Positions 49,564 to 57,961 are shown, counted from the first letter of the stretch. The stretch is 64,000 nucleotides of DNA from UBA6107 sp964459385 (GCA_964459385.1 CAYWLG010000004.1:62001-126000); one strand, 5' to 3'. Numbers and translations: made by a program. The notes: generated by a model not told the origin, from the sequence alone.

Positions 49564-50082
49564 ATGAGTGATTTGTATGACCGCGTTGTATCGCAACAGG
49601 ATGCGTTAAAGAAGTTGATTGCCAAATTGCCCGGCTTCAAAGGGTATTTTGCAATGGTGGATCGTCGCCAGGCAGATAAGGTGTTGCGCGAAGTGATCGC
49701 TGATCGCTTTCAAGCGCAATGGGCCCGTCTGTCTGCGATTCAGCGGGATATGGTCAAAGCCGGCAAGATCGAACTGGTCGATGACATTGAAGAGGCCTCG
49801 ATCAAGCTGCGCACTTTCGTTGACCGGGTGAAAACTGCTTCTTACGGGTATACTGGTTTCTTCGATGCAGTGAAGATCAACGAGGCTGAATTAACCCAAT
49901 TGTATAACTACGACTTGACCCTGATGGAATTGGGGGATGCTGTGACCTCAGCGATTGATAACCTTGAAGCTTCAATGGATACCGATGGTTTCCCGGCCGC
50001 ACTGCGCAATACCGTGCAGAAGGCACAAGACAGCATTGACGCTTTCAACAAGCGCAGCGAACTCATGAAAATGGGTCAGTAA
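49564..50082 (+). CDS. Helical protein of unknown function, partner of the SPFH gene
   Basis: 172 residues, charged, with no cysteine, membrane segment or signal peptide; predicted all-helical from its spacing of leucines and charges (KKLIAKLPGFKGYFAMVDRR, then VDDIEEASIKLRTFVDRV). I do not recognise a named family. GGAGG stands nine bases before the ATG. It precedes an SPFH-domain gene by 37 bases on the same strand, and the two are probably co-transcribed, so it may bind or cap an SPFH assembly. Confidence 0.82.
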   Translation: MSDLYDRVVSQQDALKKLIAKLPGFKGYFAMVDRRQADKVLREVIADRFQAQWARLSAIQRDMVKAGKIELVDDIEEASIKLRTFVDRVKTASYGYTGFFDAVKINEAELTQLYNYDLTLMELGDAVTSAIDNLEASMDTDGFPAALRNTVQKAQDSIDAFNKRSELMKMGQ

Positions 50083-50119
50083 GAACTACAAGAGCAATAA
50101 TTCATAATTGGAGAATGCG

Positions 50120-51172
50120 ATGGCTAGAATTTTTGATGTAATTGAATACCCCAATGAGATGACCGACGAATTGGTTCACCGGTTCCCTGAAACGGGCATT
50201 GCCGATCTGCGCATCGGTTCACAGGTGATCGTACGTGAATCTCAAAAGGTCGTTTTTATGCGCGATGGGCAGGCTTTGGATGTCTTTGGCCCGGGTCGTC
50301 ACACGATCACAACTGCCAACGTCCCGTTGCTCATCGACTGGATCGGCAAAGCCTTCAATGACCGTACGCCGTTTACGGCCGAGGTGTATTACATTTCGGT
50401 GAAGGAGTTTCCTGATCGCAAATGGGGTACGGCGCAGCCGATCATCGTCAGCAACAAGGGTGTGGGTCTTGGTCTGGCTTTGCTGCAAGGCTATGGCACT
50501 TACAGCTTCCAGATCAGCGATCCGCAGCAGTTCTTGACCCAGATCGTGGGCGCCAAGGCCAGCTTCCGTCTTTCAGATATTGAGGATCGCTTCCGTGGCA
50601 TTTTGCTCTCAAAGCTGCAGGATATCTTGGCGGAAACCGGTGCCACCAAGAACGTTCTGGAAGTGATCGCACTGACCGAAGAGCTTGGCTCAGCCATTCG
50701 CGCTAAAGGGCAGGATGATTTTGGTGCCGTCGGCTGCATGCTCAAATCTTTCTATATCACCAGCCTGAAACCCTCCGAAAAGTCGGCTGAAGAGCTGCGC
50801 TCAATGGGTATGCTCGACATGCAGACCTACGCTCAATTGCAGGCCGCGGATGCCATGCGCGATGCTGCCAACAACCCCAATGGCGGGGCTGGCTTGACTG
50901 CCGGTATCGGTGCTGGCTTGGGCATTGGCAATGTGTTGCAGCAGTCCTTGCAAGGGATTGGGCAGAATCAGCCTAATCAGGGGCAGGCCCAGAATAATAA
51001 TGCAGCGGCGGCTGTACCTGCAATTATGACCCCTGCAGAGGCAGCCTCGGTGTTGAGGGTGACCGAAGCGGATGTGATGGCCGCCATCACTGCCGGTGAA
51101 CTGAAGGCGAAAAAGATCGGCGAGTCATACCGCATCAGCAAAGAATCGCTCGATGCTTACCTGAAAGGGTAA
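50120..51172 (+). CDS. SPFH-domain protein (YdjI-like) with a C-terminal excisionase-type HTH
   Basis: 350 residues. Residues about 1-235 are the SPFH/band-7 region of the virion-core/YdjI type (IADLRIGSQVIVRESQKVVF, then GRHTITTANVPLLIDWIGKA and GYGTYSFQISDPQQFL). A flexible Gly/Asn/Gln-rich stretch (about 255-300) leads to a MerR/excisionase HTH at the end (MTPAEAASVLRVTEADVMAA, IGESYRISKESLDAYL). No membrane helix. The start at 50120 has GGAG six bases upstream. Follows the 172-residue gene. Confidence 0.87.
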   Translation: MARIFDVIEYPNEMTDELVHRFPETGIADLRIGSQVIVRESQKVVFMRDGQALDVFGPGRHTITTANVPLLIDWIGKAFNDRTPFTAEVYYISVKEFPDRKWGTAQPIIVSNKGVGLGLALLQGYGTYSFQISDPQQFLTQIVGAKASFRLSDIEDRFRGILLSKLQDILAETGATKNVLEVIALTEELGSAIRAKGQDDFGAVGCMLKSFYITSLKPSEKSAEELRSMGMLDMQTYAQLQAADAMRDAANNPNGGAGLTAGIGAGLGIGNVLQQSLQGIGQNQPNQGQAQNNNAAAAVPAIMTPAEAASVLRVTEADVMAAITAGELKAKKIGESYRISKESLDAYLKG

Positions 51173-51190
51173 AAAAGCACATGACTTTCT

Positions 51191-51222
51191 AACGACCTGG
51201 TTGTAAAACCGGGTCGTTTTTA
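51191..51222 (+). terminator. Terminator after the SPFH gene
   Basis: 12-bp stem AACGACCTGGTT / AACCGGGTCGTT (one G-T pair) with a GTAA loop, followed by TTTT. Confidence 0.85.
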
Positions 51223-51283
51223 TGTGTGCCGTTGTATAATCTTATGGGTAAGATACACATCCTAATTCTTTAAGGGAGTGTCA

Positions 51284-52426
51284 ATGAAACTTCACGAATA
51301 CCAGTCCAAGCAGTTGTTTGAAAGGTTTGGTATCCCGATTCCAAAAGGTAGAATAGCAGGCACATCTGACGAAGCAAAACAAATTAGCGAAGAATTAGGC
51401 GGAAAAGTCGTCATCAAATCACAGGTATTGGTAGGGGGAAGAGGAAAAGCAGGCGGAATTCGTTTGGCCAAAAGCCCGGAAGAAGCCCATGATCTGGCTA
51501 CAAAAATTTTGGGAATGGAAATTAAAGGGCTGCCCGTACGAAAAGTGCTGGTAGATGAAGCCATTTCTATTGAGCGCGAATTCTACATCGGCATCGTAAA
51601 TGATCGCCAATCGCAGCAACCGGTCTTGATGGCCTCGGCTGCAGGGGGCATGGAGATCGAAGAAGTCGCCCAGCGTAATCCCGAAAAGATCATTAAGGTC
51701 TATATTGATCCGTTGTTGGGGTTGTGTGACTATCAGCTCCGCGGTGCTGCGATTGCCATTGACCTCCCTAAAGTCCTCTGGAAAACGTTCACTGAGATCG
51801 TTCAGGGCCTGTGGAAGGTCTACCAATCCAGTGATGCCACTCTGGCCGAGATCAACCCGTTGGTGTTGTCCGCCGAAAATCGTTTGGTGGCTCTAGACGC
51901 CAAAGTAGTGATTGACGACAATGCGCTCTTTAGACACCCCGATCTGGCAGACCTGCGCGATCTGGATGCTGAAGCAGCCTCCGAGATCGAGGCCCGCAAA
52001 TATGGGGTCACCTTCATCAAAATGGAGGGAAACGTCGGCTGCATGGTCAATGGCGCTGGGCTGGCTATGGCCACAATGGACATCCTGGCTCTTTGTGGCG
52101 GGGAGGCGGCCAATTTTTTGGATATTGGCGGCGGTGCTTCTGCCGATAAGGTAACCGCCTCTTTACGTGTCATCCTGGCCGATAAGAACGTGAGATCAAT
52201 CTTGGTCAATGTTTTTGGCGGCATCACCCGCTGTGATGAGGTGGCCAAAGGGATTCTGGCTGCTTCAAAAGAGGTGGGGGTAAATGTGCCGATGGTGGTC
52301 AGGTTGGTGGGAACCAATGAGGAAGAAGGGCGAAAGCTCTTGAAGGAAGCGAAATTTAACCCGACCGAAACCTTGTTACAGGCAGCGCAAATGGCGGTGG
52401 ATCTTGCCAAAGGAGCCGAGTCATGA
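51284..52426 (+). CDS. sucC: Succinyl-CoA ligase (ADP-forming) beta subunit
   Basis: 380 residues. ATP-grasp domain with MKLHEYQSKQLFERFGIPIP, SQVLVGGRGKAGGIRLAKSP and INPLVLS; the C-terminal ligase domain with MEGNVGCMVNGAGLAMATMD and LDIGGGASADKV. It makes ATP (or GTP) from succinyl-CoA in the citric acid cycle, or runs in reverse. GGGAG precedes the ATG at 51284. Overlaps sucD by four bases (ATGA). Confidence 0.96.
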   Translation: MKLHEYQSKQLFERFGIPIPKGRIAGTSDEAKQISEELGGKVVIKSQVLVGGRGKAGGIRLAKSPEEAHDLATKILGMEIKGLPVRKVLVDEAISIEREFYIGIVNDRQSQQPVLMASAAGGMEIEEVAQRNPEKIIKVYIDPLLGLCDYQLRGAAIAIDLPKVLWKTFTEIVQGLWKVYQSSDATLAEINPLVLSAENRLVALDAKVVIDDNALFRHPDLADLRDLDAEAASEIEARKYGVTFIKMEGNVGCMVNGAGLAMATMDILALCGGEAANFLDIGGGASADKVTASLRVILADKNVRSILVNVFGGITRCDEVAKGILAASKEVGVNVPMVVRLVGTNEEEGRKLLKEAKFNPTETLLQAAQMAVDLAKGAES

Positions 52427-53286
52427 GCATTTTAGCGGATCACAACACCAAAATTTTGGTTCAGGGCATCACCGGCACGGAAGGGCTTTTTCATACAAAA
52501 CAGATGCTGAGTTTTCATGCCAACGTGGTGGCAGGTGTTTCACCCGGCAAGGGTGGCGACTGGGTGCTGGATGGCAAAGTGCCGGTCTTTGATTCGGTTA
52601 AATCAGCCATTGAGATCACCGGAGCGGATGCCTCTGTCATCTTTGTGCCGGCAAAACATTGCGCGGATGCCATTTTTGAGGCTGCCGATGCCGATATCCC
52701 CTTGCTGGTTTGCATCACGGAGGGGGTGCCCGTGCAAGACATGATGCGGGTCAAACACTATCTGCAAAATAAGAAAACCTGCCTGATCGGCCCAAACTGC
52801 CCGGGGTTGCTTTCACCTGGAGAAACCAAGATCGGTATTATCCCCGGCAATATCGCCAAGCCGGGGAACGTGGGCGTCATTTCAAAGAGTGGCACTCTCA
52901 CCTATGAAGTGCTTTATGCCCTGAATCAATCTGGAAGGGGTGTTTCCACCTGCGTAGGCATCGGCGGTGACCCCATCAAGGGTATGGGATATGTGGATTT
53001 GTTGGAGTTGTTTGAGGAAGATGCCAAGACCGATCAGGTGGTCATCATTGGCGAGATCGGCGGCAACGAAGAAGAACTGGCCGCTGAATACGTCTCCAGG
53101 CACATGACCAAACCGGTGGTGGCTTTTGTGGCCGGGGTGACCGCGCCTCCCGGCAAACGCATGGGGCATGCTGGCGCCATTATTGAAGGGAAAAGCGGAA
53201 CCGCCCAGGAGAAGATCAAAATCCTCGAAGCGGCGGGCATTCGGGTGGCACAGCACCCAGAGCAATTGCCCTCTCTGCTCGCTTAA
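52423..53286 (+). CDS. sucD: Succinyl-CoA ligase alpha subunit
   Basis: 287 residues. The CoA-binding Rossmann domain (ILVQGITGTEGLFHTKQML) is followed by the catalytic domain with the phosphohistidine in GKRMGHAGAIIEGKSG. VCITEGVPVQDMMRV and GPNCPGLLSPGETKIGIIPG are diagnostic. Pairs with SucC in the enzyme; co-translated through a four-base overlap. Confidence 0.96.
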   Translation: MSILADHNTKILVQGITGTEGLFHTKQMLSFHANVVAGVSPGKGGDWVLDGKVPVFDSVKSAIEITGADASVIFVPAKHCADAIFEAADADIPLLVCITEGVPVQDMMRVKHYLQNKKTCLIGPNCPGLLSPGETKIGIIPGNIAKPGNVGVISKSGTLTYEVLYALNQSGRGVSTCVGIGGDPIKGMGYVDLLELFEEDAKTDQVVIIGEIGGNEEELAAEYVSRHMTKPVVAFVAGVTAPPGKRMGHAGAIIEGKSGTAQEKIKILEAAGIRVAQHPEQLPSLLA

Positions 53287-53290
53287 ATAG

Positions 53291-53327
53291 AAAGAGGTGT
53301 AAGTGGTTGAACCATTTACACCTCTTT
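53291..53327. terminator. Bidirectional terminator between sucD and acpP
   Basis: 16-bp stem AAAGAGGTGTAAGTGG / CCATTTACACCTCTTT (one G-T pair) with a 5-base loop, between converging genes. Confidence 0.88.
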
Positions 53328-53334
53328 ATTTCGC

Positions 53335-53571
53335 TTATTTTTTGTGGCTGTCGATGTATTTGACAGCGTCAGAAACAGTTTTGATGTTGCGGGCATCTTC
53401 ATCGTTGATGTTGATGTCGAATTTCTCGCAGAAGCCATCGATCAGGAAGAACTGATCCATTGAATCGGCTTTCAGATCTTCAACAAAGCGGGTCTCTTCT
53501 TTGATCTCTTTCTCATCGACCTTTAATACATCAACAATAACTGCTTTGACCTTATCATACGTATCGCTCAT
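53335..53571 (-). CDS. acpP: Acyl carrier protein
   Basis: 78 residues, acidic. The phosphopantetheine serine is in LKADSMDQFFLIDGFCEKFD, where the usual DSLD reads DSMD; KYIDSHKK ends the last helix. It carries fatty acyl chains during synthesis. AGGAGG precedes the ATG. No other fatty-acid gene is adjacent, so it is a single-gene unit with a clear promoter. Confidence 0.92.
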   Translation of the reverse strand: MSDTYDKVKAVIVDVLKVDEKEIKEETRFVEDLKADSMDQFFLIDGFCEKFDININDEDARNIKTVSDAVKYIDSHKK

Positions 53572-53614
53572 TTAGTCCTCCTGGCCATTTCTTCTTAGTC
53601 GAGATTTAATTTGT

Positions 53615-53642
53615 ATTGTAACTTTTGTAACTGATCTGTCAA
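53615..53642 (-). promoter_or_regulatory. Promoter of acpP
   Basis: Minus-strand TTGACA (53637-53642), 16-base spacer, TACAAT (53615-53620), about 40 bases before the ATG. Confidence 0.7.
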
Positions 53643-53703
53643 GGAAAAAACGTTCCCAACACTTACCAACCTTTATAACACCAAAATTCCAAAATAGGTC
53701 TGG

Positions 53704-53709
53704 TATACT
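53704..53709 (+). promoter_or_regulatory. Extended -10 box ten bases before the IDI start
   Basis: TGGTATACT (extended -10; hexamer 53704-53709), with TGA in frame at 53711 and no Shine-Dalgarno. Transcription should begin about four bases before the first ATG, so the mRNA is nearly leaderless. Confidence 0.5.
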
Positions 53710-53719
53710 TTGAATTAAT

Positions 53720-54751
53720 ATGATGTCAGAGAACCCTGATATTTTCTCCCGCAAGAATGATCATCTTCGCATTAACCTGCATGAAGATGTTCAGTCTGGC
53801 ATACACACCGGTTTTGATGATTTTATCCTCGAACACTGCGCCTTGCCTGAACTTTCGTTGCGCGACGTTGACCTTTCCACTACTTTCTTGGGTTTTGCGC
53901 TTAAATTCCCGTTGTTGATTTCCTCCATGACTGGCGGAACAAAAGAAGGCGCCATCATCAATGTGCACTTGGCCGAAGCCGCCCAGGCAAAGAAGATTGC
54001 CATGGGGCTGGGGTCGCAGCGGGCTGCCCTTGAAGACAAATCAGTGGCTGACTCTTTTAATTTGCGCAGCTATGCTGCGGATATTCCGTTATTCGCCAAT
54101 ATTGGCGCTGTTCAGTTGAATTATGGTGTCAGTGTGGACGATTGTCTGAAGCTGATGGAAATTGCCCATGCCGACGGTTTGATCCTGCATTTGAATCCAC
54201 TGCAAGAAGCATTGCAACCCGAGGGCGACACAGATTTTTCCAATTTGCTGTCTAAAATTGAAGCGGTCTGCAAAGGCACCCAGAAACCACTGATCGTCAA
54301 AGAGGTGGGCTGGGGCATCTCACCCAAAGTAGCCGAACAGTTGATCTCTGTGGGTGTTCGGGCCATTGACGTGGCCGGGGCCGGCGGCACCTCCTGGTCG
54401 CAGGTGGAAATGTATCGCAGCAAAGACGAAGTGCAGCGCCGCATCGCCGCCGATTTTCGCAATTGGGGGCTGCCCACGGCTTACGCGTTGAAGGCCCTGC
54501 GTGACTCTCAACCAGATTTGCCTTTGATCTCGTCCGGTGGGGTGCAGAACGGCATCGAGATCGCAAAGTCTTTGGCGTTGGGCGCGGATCTGTGTGGCAT
54601 GGCAGGCCGGTTGTTATTGGCTGCCACCGTCTCCACAGAAAAGGTGATCGAGGTAATGGACGAAATTGAACTGGAAACTAAGATCGCCCTATTTGCCTGT
54701 GGCGCTCGTACTGTAGAAGCAATGAAACGAACAAAGATCACGCCAGCCTGA
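53720..54751 (+). CDS. fni: Isopentenyl-diphosphate delta-isomerase, type 2 (FMN)
   Basis: 343 residues. RKNDHLRINLHEDVQSG, FPLLISSMTGGTKEGAIIN, GLGSQRAALED, VKEVGWGISPKVAEQLI and AGAGGTSWSQVE show the FMN-dependent type 2 enzyme. It interconverts isopentenyl and dimethylallyl diphosphate with FMN and NADPH. The start must be ATG 53720 or 53723 because a TGA lies just upstream; neither has a ribosome site. First gene of a two-gene isoprenoid unit. Confidence 0.95.
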   Translation: MMSENPDIFSRKNDHLRINLHEDVQSGIHTGFDDFILEHCALPELSLRDVDLSTTFLGFALKFPLLISSMTGGTKEGAIINVHLAEAAQAKKIAMGLGSQRAALEDKSVADSFNLRSYAADIPLFANIGAVQLNYGVSVDDCLKLMEIAHADGLILHLNPLQEALQPEGDTDFSNLLSKIEAVCKGTQKPLIVKEVGWGISPKVAEQLISVGVRAIDVAGAGGTSWSQVEMYRSKDEVQRRIAADFRNWGLPTAYALKALRDSQPDLPLISSGGVQNGIEIAKSLALGADLCGMAGRLLLAATVSTEKVIEVMDEIELETKIALFACGARTVEAMKRTKITPA

Positions 54752-54774
54752 AAAGCAGAACAGGAACGATTCTA

Positions 54775-55776
54775 GTGAGCGAAACAAACGTATATCAACA
54801 AGCGGTCGATGAAGAATTACGATCTTGCTTGATGCAAAATGAAGACAAGAACCTGAATTCGTATTTTGATATTTTCGCCTACCAATTCGGCTGGTCAGAA
54901 GCGGATCATCTGAGCAAAGGCAAGCGGGTGCGCCCCTTGCTGGTGTTGCTGTCTGCCCAGGCAGTGGGGGGCGATTGGCAAAAAGCTTTGCCGGCGGCCG
55001 CCGCCATCGAAATGATGCACAACTTCTCCTTGATCCATGACGACATCCAAGATAAAAGCCTGCTGCGCCGCGGCAAAGAAACGGTTTGGGTCAAGTGGGG
55101 AGAGGCACTGGCGATCAATGCCGGGGATGCCCTGCTGGCCTATTCTCTACAGGCGCCGCAACGTTTATTACCCTCTTTCCCAGCCGAAGCGGTCGTCCAA
55201 GTGCAAACCTGGCTGAGCGCCGCCTGCGTGGAATTGACCCAGGGACAGTTTCTTGACATGCAGTTTGAAAGCACTGAAACGGTCTCGCTTGAGTTGTACT
55301 TTAAAATGATCGGCGGCAAAACCTGTGCTTTGCTGCAAACTGCGCTCAAATTGGGAGCGCTTTTAGGCGGGGCAGAAGCACAGCAAATTGGGCAGTTCGA
55401 GAAAACGGGTTTATTGCTTGGGCAGGCCTTTCAAGTACAGGACGATTGGCTGGGAATTTGGGGGAACGATCAATTGACGGGAAAGTCGAACGACAGTGAT
55501 CTGATCGCACGCAAAAAATCTTTCCCGATTCTGGCCGGGTTGGCAAAGAGGGGAGAATTCTATCGGCTCTGGGCAGATATGCCCCTCATTACTGCTTCAC
55601 ACGTCCCTGCGCTTGTTAGGGCATTGGAAAAAGAGGGAGTAAAAGAAGAGACGGAAAGACAAATGGCTTTGCTTTATCAGCAAACATTTGCGTCTTTTTC
55701 TGCCGTTGGATGTTCCTCAGATAGTGCAGAACCTTTGGAAGCGCTGATGCAGGGGCTGATCGCACGCAAGATGTGA
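54775..55776 (+). CDS. Polyprenyl (geranylgeranyl-type) diphosphate synthase
   Basis: 333 residues. The first aspartate-rich motif is SLIHDDIQDKSLLRRGKETV (DDxxD), and the second region reads QVQDDWLGIWGND, with glycine in place of the last aspartate, as in several bacterial synthases. GKRVRPLLVLLSAQA carries the diphosphate-binding basic residues. Chain length cannot be set from this. GTG start with AGGA ten bases upstream. Follows the IDI gene; its stop directly abuts the folK stop. Confidence 0.92.
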   Translation: MSETNVYQQAVDEELRSCLMQNEDKNLNSYFDIFAYQFGWSEADHLSKGKRVRPLLVLLSAQAVGGDWQKALPAAAAIEMMHNFSLIHDDIQDKSLLRRGKETVWVKWGEALAINAGDALLAYSLQAPQRLLPSFPAEAVVQVQTWLSAACVELTQGQFLDMQFESTETVSLELYFKMIGGKTCALLQTALKLGALLGGAEAQQIGQFEKTGLLLGQAFQVQDDWLGIWGNDQLTGKSNDSDLIARKKSFPILAGLAKRGEFYRLWADMPLITASHVPALVRALEKEGVKEETERQMALLYQQTFASFSAVGCSSDSAEPLEALMQGLIARKM

Positions 55777-56244
55777 TCAGAGCTTGAATTTACCGCATTT
55801 GCAGGCCGATGTGTGCGTCAAGCGCTCATCGGCGATTTCTTTTAAAGTGGGCGAGCTTTCATCCTGCCGCAGGGCAGGGATTAGCTCAGCAAGTGGTAAG
55901 ATCAAATGGTCCAACTTGAAAACAGAAACATCTAGAATTTCCTGATTGAAAAGCAGGATGTCGAGATCAATGGTACGCGGCGCGTTTTTGTTGGCGGTGC
56001 GAACCCGTCCCATCTCTGCTTCGATGGAGCAAAGGTATTCTTCTTTCAGGGTGTGTGCGTCGAAGTCGGTGGTGACACAGACAATGGCATTCAGAAAATC
56101 CGGCCCCGCATAGCCCACAGAGGGAGTTTTCCAGATAGACGAGGTGCCGCAAACTTCCGCGATCTGCGAAAGTCTTCTCAATGCTTCGGGAAGGTTCTTT
56201 TCGGGGTCAATATTCGAGCCGATACTCAAATAGGCCGTGTTCAT
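55777..56244 (-). CDS. folK: 2-amino-4-hydroxy-6-hydroxymethyldihydropteridine diphosphokinase
   Basis: 155 residues. LSIGSNIDPEKNLPEALRRL, DFLNAIVCV, AEMGRVRTANKNAPRTIDLD and the DLDILLFNQE element are the HPPK pattern. It transfers pyrophosphate to the pterin in folate synthesis. ATG at 56244 lies one base after the folB stop and has AGAAGG upstream. A longer frame through 56271 is not needed. Confidence 0.95.
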   Translation of the reverse strand: MNTAYLSIGSNIDPEKNLPEALRRLSQIAEVCGTSSIWKTPSVGYAGPDFLNAIVCVTTDFDAHTLKEEYLCSIEAEMGRVRTANKNAPRTIDLDILLFNQEILDVSVFKLDHLILPLAELIPALRQDESSPTLKEIADERLTHTSACKCGKFKL

Positions 56245-56245
56245 C

Positions 56246-56596
56246 TTACCTTCTTCTTTCAATCTCCACACCTACCGATTTTGAAAAACGGACGGCGCCG
56301 GGTTTTTCCACCCTGACGCGCACACTGTCTACGTGGGGTTCGTCCAGCACCAGGGCGGCGATATCTGTGGCGAGTGCTTCCACAGTGTAACGTTGAACTT
56401 TTTCCACGTGCGCCAGAATTTTCTTGGCCACCGTGCGGTAGTTCACGCTGTCTTCTACATTGTCTGTTTCACCGGCATGGTGGATGTCAGAAAAAATGAC
56501 CACATTCACCAGAATATCTTGCGGTTGTTCACGCTCCCGTTCTGAAATGCCGATCACGCCGCGAATTAACAGATCTTTGATAAATATCTGGTCCAT
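56246..56596 (-). CDS. folB: Dihydroneopterin aldolase
   Basis: 116 residues. IKDLLIRGVIGISERERE, the catalytic YRTVAKKIL/SVNYRTVAKK segment, VEALATDIAALVLDEPHVDS and VRVEKPGAVRFSKSVGVEIE match FolB. It makes the hydroxymethyl pterin used by FolK and glycolaldehyde. It lies 15 bases after the reductase gene and one before folK, giving a compact folate unit. Confidence 0.94.
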   Translation of the reverse strand: MDQIFIKDLLIRGVIGISEREREQPQDILVNVVIFSDIHHAGETDNVEDSVNYRTVAKKILAHVEKVQRYTVEALATDIAALVLDEPHVDSVRVRVEKPGAVRFSKSVGVEIERRR

Positions 56597-56611
56597 GAAG
56601 TCTCCTAAAAG

Positions 56612-57340
56612 CTAAACGAGATGCCGGCCGCCATCCAGGTGGATGATCTCCCCGGTGATGTAAGCCGGGCCGGTGAGCAAGAATATCACAGTTTCTTCCA
56701 ATTCGCTCAAGTTTGCCCAACGTTTGGCCGGCACAGGCTGAATGATCTTTTCGTCATTTTCTTGACCTGAAGGCGGCAAGATCGCTCCCAGCGCAATCGC
56801 GTTGACAGAGATATCTGGCGCAGCAGCCAGTGCGGTGGAACGTGTCATCGCTGCCAGGCCGGCTTTCGCGATTGTATAGGCAAAATGGTCCCGCCCGGGC
56901 CGCAGTGCCCGCCAGTCGAGCAGGTTGATGATCCGGCCGGGTTCGCCGCTTTTGTGCTGCTTGACAAACTCCTGGCTGAGCACAAACGGGGCGGTCAGGT
57001 TAATGTTCATGTTTTTCTGCCAGGTGGGCAGCGACGTTTCAAGAAAGCTGCCGGGTGTAAAAATGGAGGCGTTATTGATCAGGCCATATAGCGGAGAGAT
57101 TTCATGCGCTTTTTGGATCAATTTAGCGGTTTCATCAGGATCATTCAAGTCAGCCTGCAAGATCCATACATCGCGCTGCAGGGCCCGAATTTCGGCCGCG
57201 GTTTGTTCAGCCTCAGTGGGGGAGTGTCCGTGGTGCAGCAGGATGTTCGCGCCCGCCCGTGCCGCAGCCAGGGCCATGACCTTGCCGAGACGGTAGGCGG
57301 CACCTGTGATCAAAAGGGTTTTACCAGAAAGGGGATTCAT
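56612..57340 (-). CDS. SDR reductase of the pteridine reductase/FolM type
   Basis: 242 residues. NAD(P) motif ITGAAYRLGKVMALAAARAG, with the TGxxxRLG form common in pteridine and monapterin reductases; NNAS in PLYGLINNASIFTPG; catalytic tyrosine-lysine in FAYTIAKAGLAAMTRS; and a C-terminal GPAYITGEIIHLDGGRHLV. The position directly before folB and folK supports reduction of a pterin or dihydrofolate, but this is an inference. Confidence 0.85.
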   Translation of the reverse strand: MNPLSGKTLLITGAAYRLGKVMALAAARAGANILLHHGHSPTEAEQTAAEIRALQRDVWILQADLNDPDETAKLIQKAHEISPLYGLINNASIFTPGSFLETSLPTWQKNMNINLTAPFVLSQEFVKQHKSGEPGRIINLLDWRALRPGRDHFAYTIAKAGLAAMTRSTALAAAPDISVNAIALGAILPPSGQENDEKIIQPVPAKRWANLSELEETVIFLLTGPAYITGEIIHLDGGRHLV

Positions 57341-57399
57341 AAATTTTCCTGCTTAAATAGTAAAAACATTTACTGCTTCCGTCAAGTAGATGTTTATAC

Positions 57400-57428
57400 T
57401 TGACAAAAACACTCCACAATACTATACT
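57400..57428 (+). promoter_or_regulatory. Promoter of csoR-copZ-copA
   Basis: Consensus TTGACA (57400-57405), 17-base spacer, TATACT (57423-57428). Confidence 0.85.
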
Positions 57429-57438
57429 CGACTTAACC

Positions 57439-57459
57439 ACCCCCCCCTGGGGAGGGGGT
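57439..57459. promoter_or_regulatory. CsoR-type operator
   Basis: GC-rich inverted repeat ACCCCC-N9-GGGGGT, just downstream of the expected transcript start near 57435 and 15 bases before csoR. CsoR proteins bind C/G-run palindromes of this kind. Confidence 0.75.
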
Positions 57460-57473
57460 AAAAAGAGGGCAGC

Positions 57474-57743
57474 ATGAAGAATCAAAATGCATTGGATCGT
57501 CTGCGAACGATCGAAGGCCACATCCGTGGGATAGAGCGAATGATCGATAACGGCGAGTATTGCATCGACATCATTCGGCAAATTCAGGCAGTGCAGGCGG
57601 CCTTGAATAAGGTAACCTCAACTGTGCTGGACAGCCATCTGAATTCCTGTGTGGTTACAGCCATTCAGGGGGAGGATGTGTCTGAGCGTGAACGAGTTCT
57701 GCAAGAAATCGCCGAGATCTACGAAGCGGCAACTAAAGTCTAA
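57474..57743 (+). CDS. csoR: Copper-sensing transcriptional repressor CsoR
   Basis: 89 residues of the DUF156 all-helical family. Cys30, His55 and Cys59 (NGEYCIDI, LDSHLNSCVV) reproduce the Cu(I) ligand spacing (25 and 4 residues) of CsoR. RLRTIEGHIRGIERMIDNGE supplies the basic N-terminal DNA contact region. Copper binding releases it from the operator. GGGC lies before the ATG. First gene of the copper operon, so it controls its own expression. Confidence 0.94.
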   Translation: MKNQNALDRLRTIEGHIRGIERMIDNGEYCIDIIRQIQAVQAALNKVTSTVLDSHLNSCVVTAIQGEDVSERERVLQEIAEIYEAATKV

Positions 57744-57754
57744 AGGAGATAGAA

Positions 57755-57961
57755 ATGAAAACTGTAAATTATGATGTACCCTCCATTCACTGCATGCATT
57801 GTGTGCACACCATCAAAATGGAACTTTCCGATCTGGAAGGCGTGAAATCAGTCGAAGCCGACGCCGATACAAAAAAGGTGGTGGTTTCTTTTGAGGAACC
57901 GGCCAATGAAGAAAAGATCGAAAAATTAATGGAAGAGATCAATTATCCGGTAGCAAAGTAA
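57755..57961 (+). CDS. copZ: Copper chaperone of the CopZ type (HMA domain)
   Basis: 68 residues, one heavy-metal-associated domain with the CxxC in PSIHCMHCVHTIKMEL. The motif reads HCMHC where most CopZ proteins have MxCxxC; the fold is otherwise complete. It carries Cu(I) to CopA. GGAG before the ATG. Twelve bases follow csoR. Confidence 0.92.
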   Translation: MKTVNYDVPSIHCMHCVHTIKMELSDLEGVKSVEADADTKKVVVSFEEPANEEKIEKLMEEINYPVAK

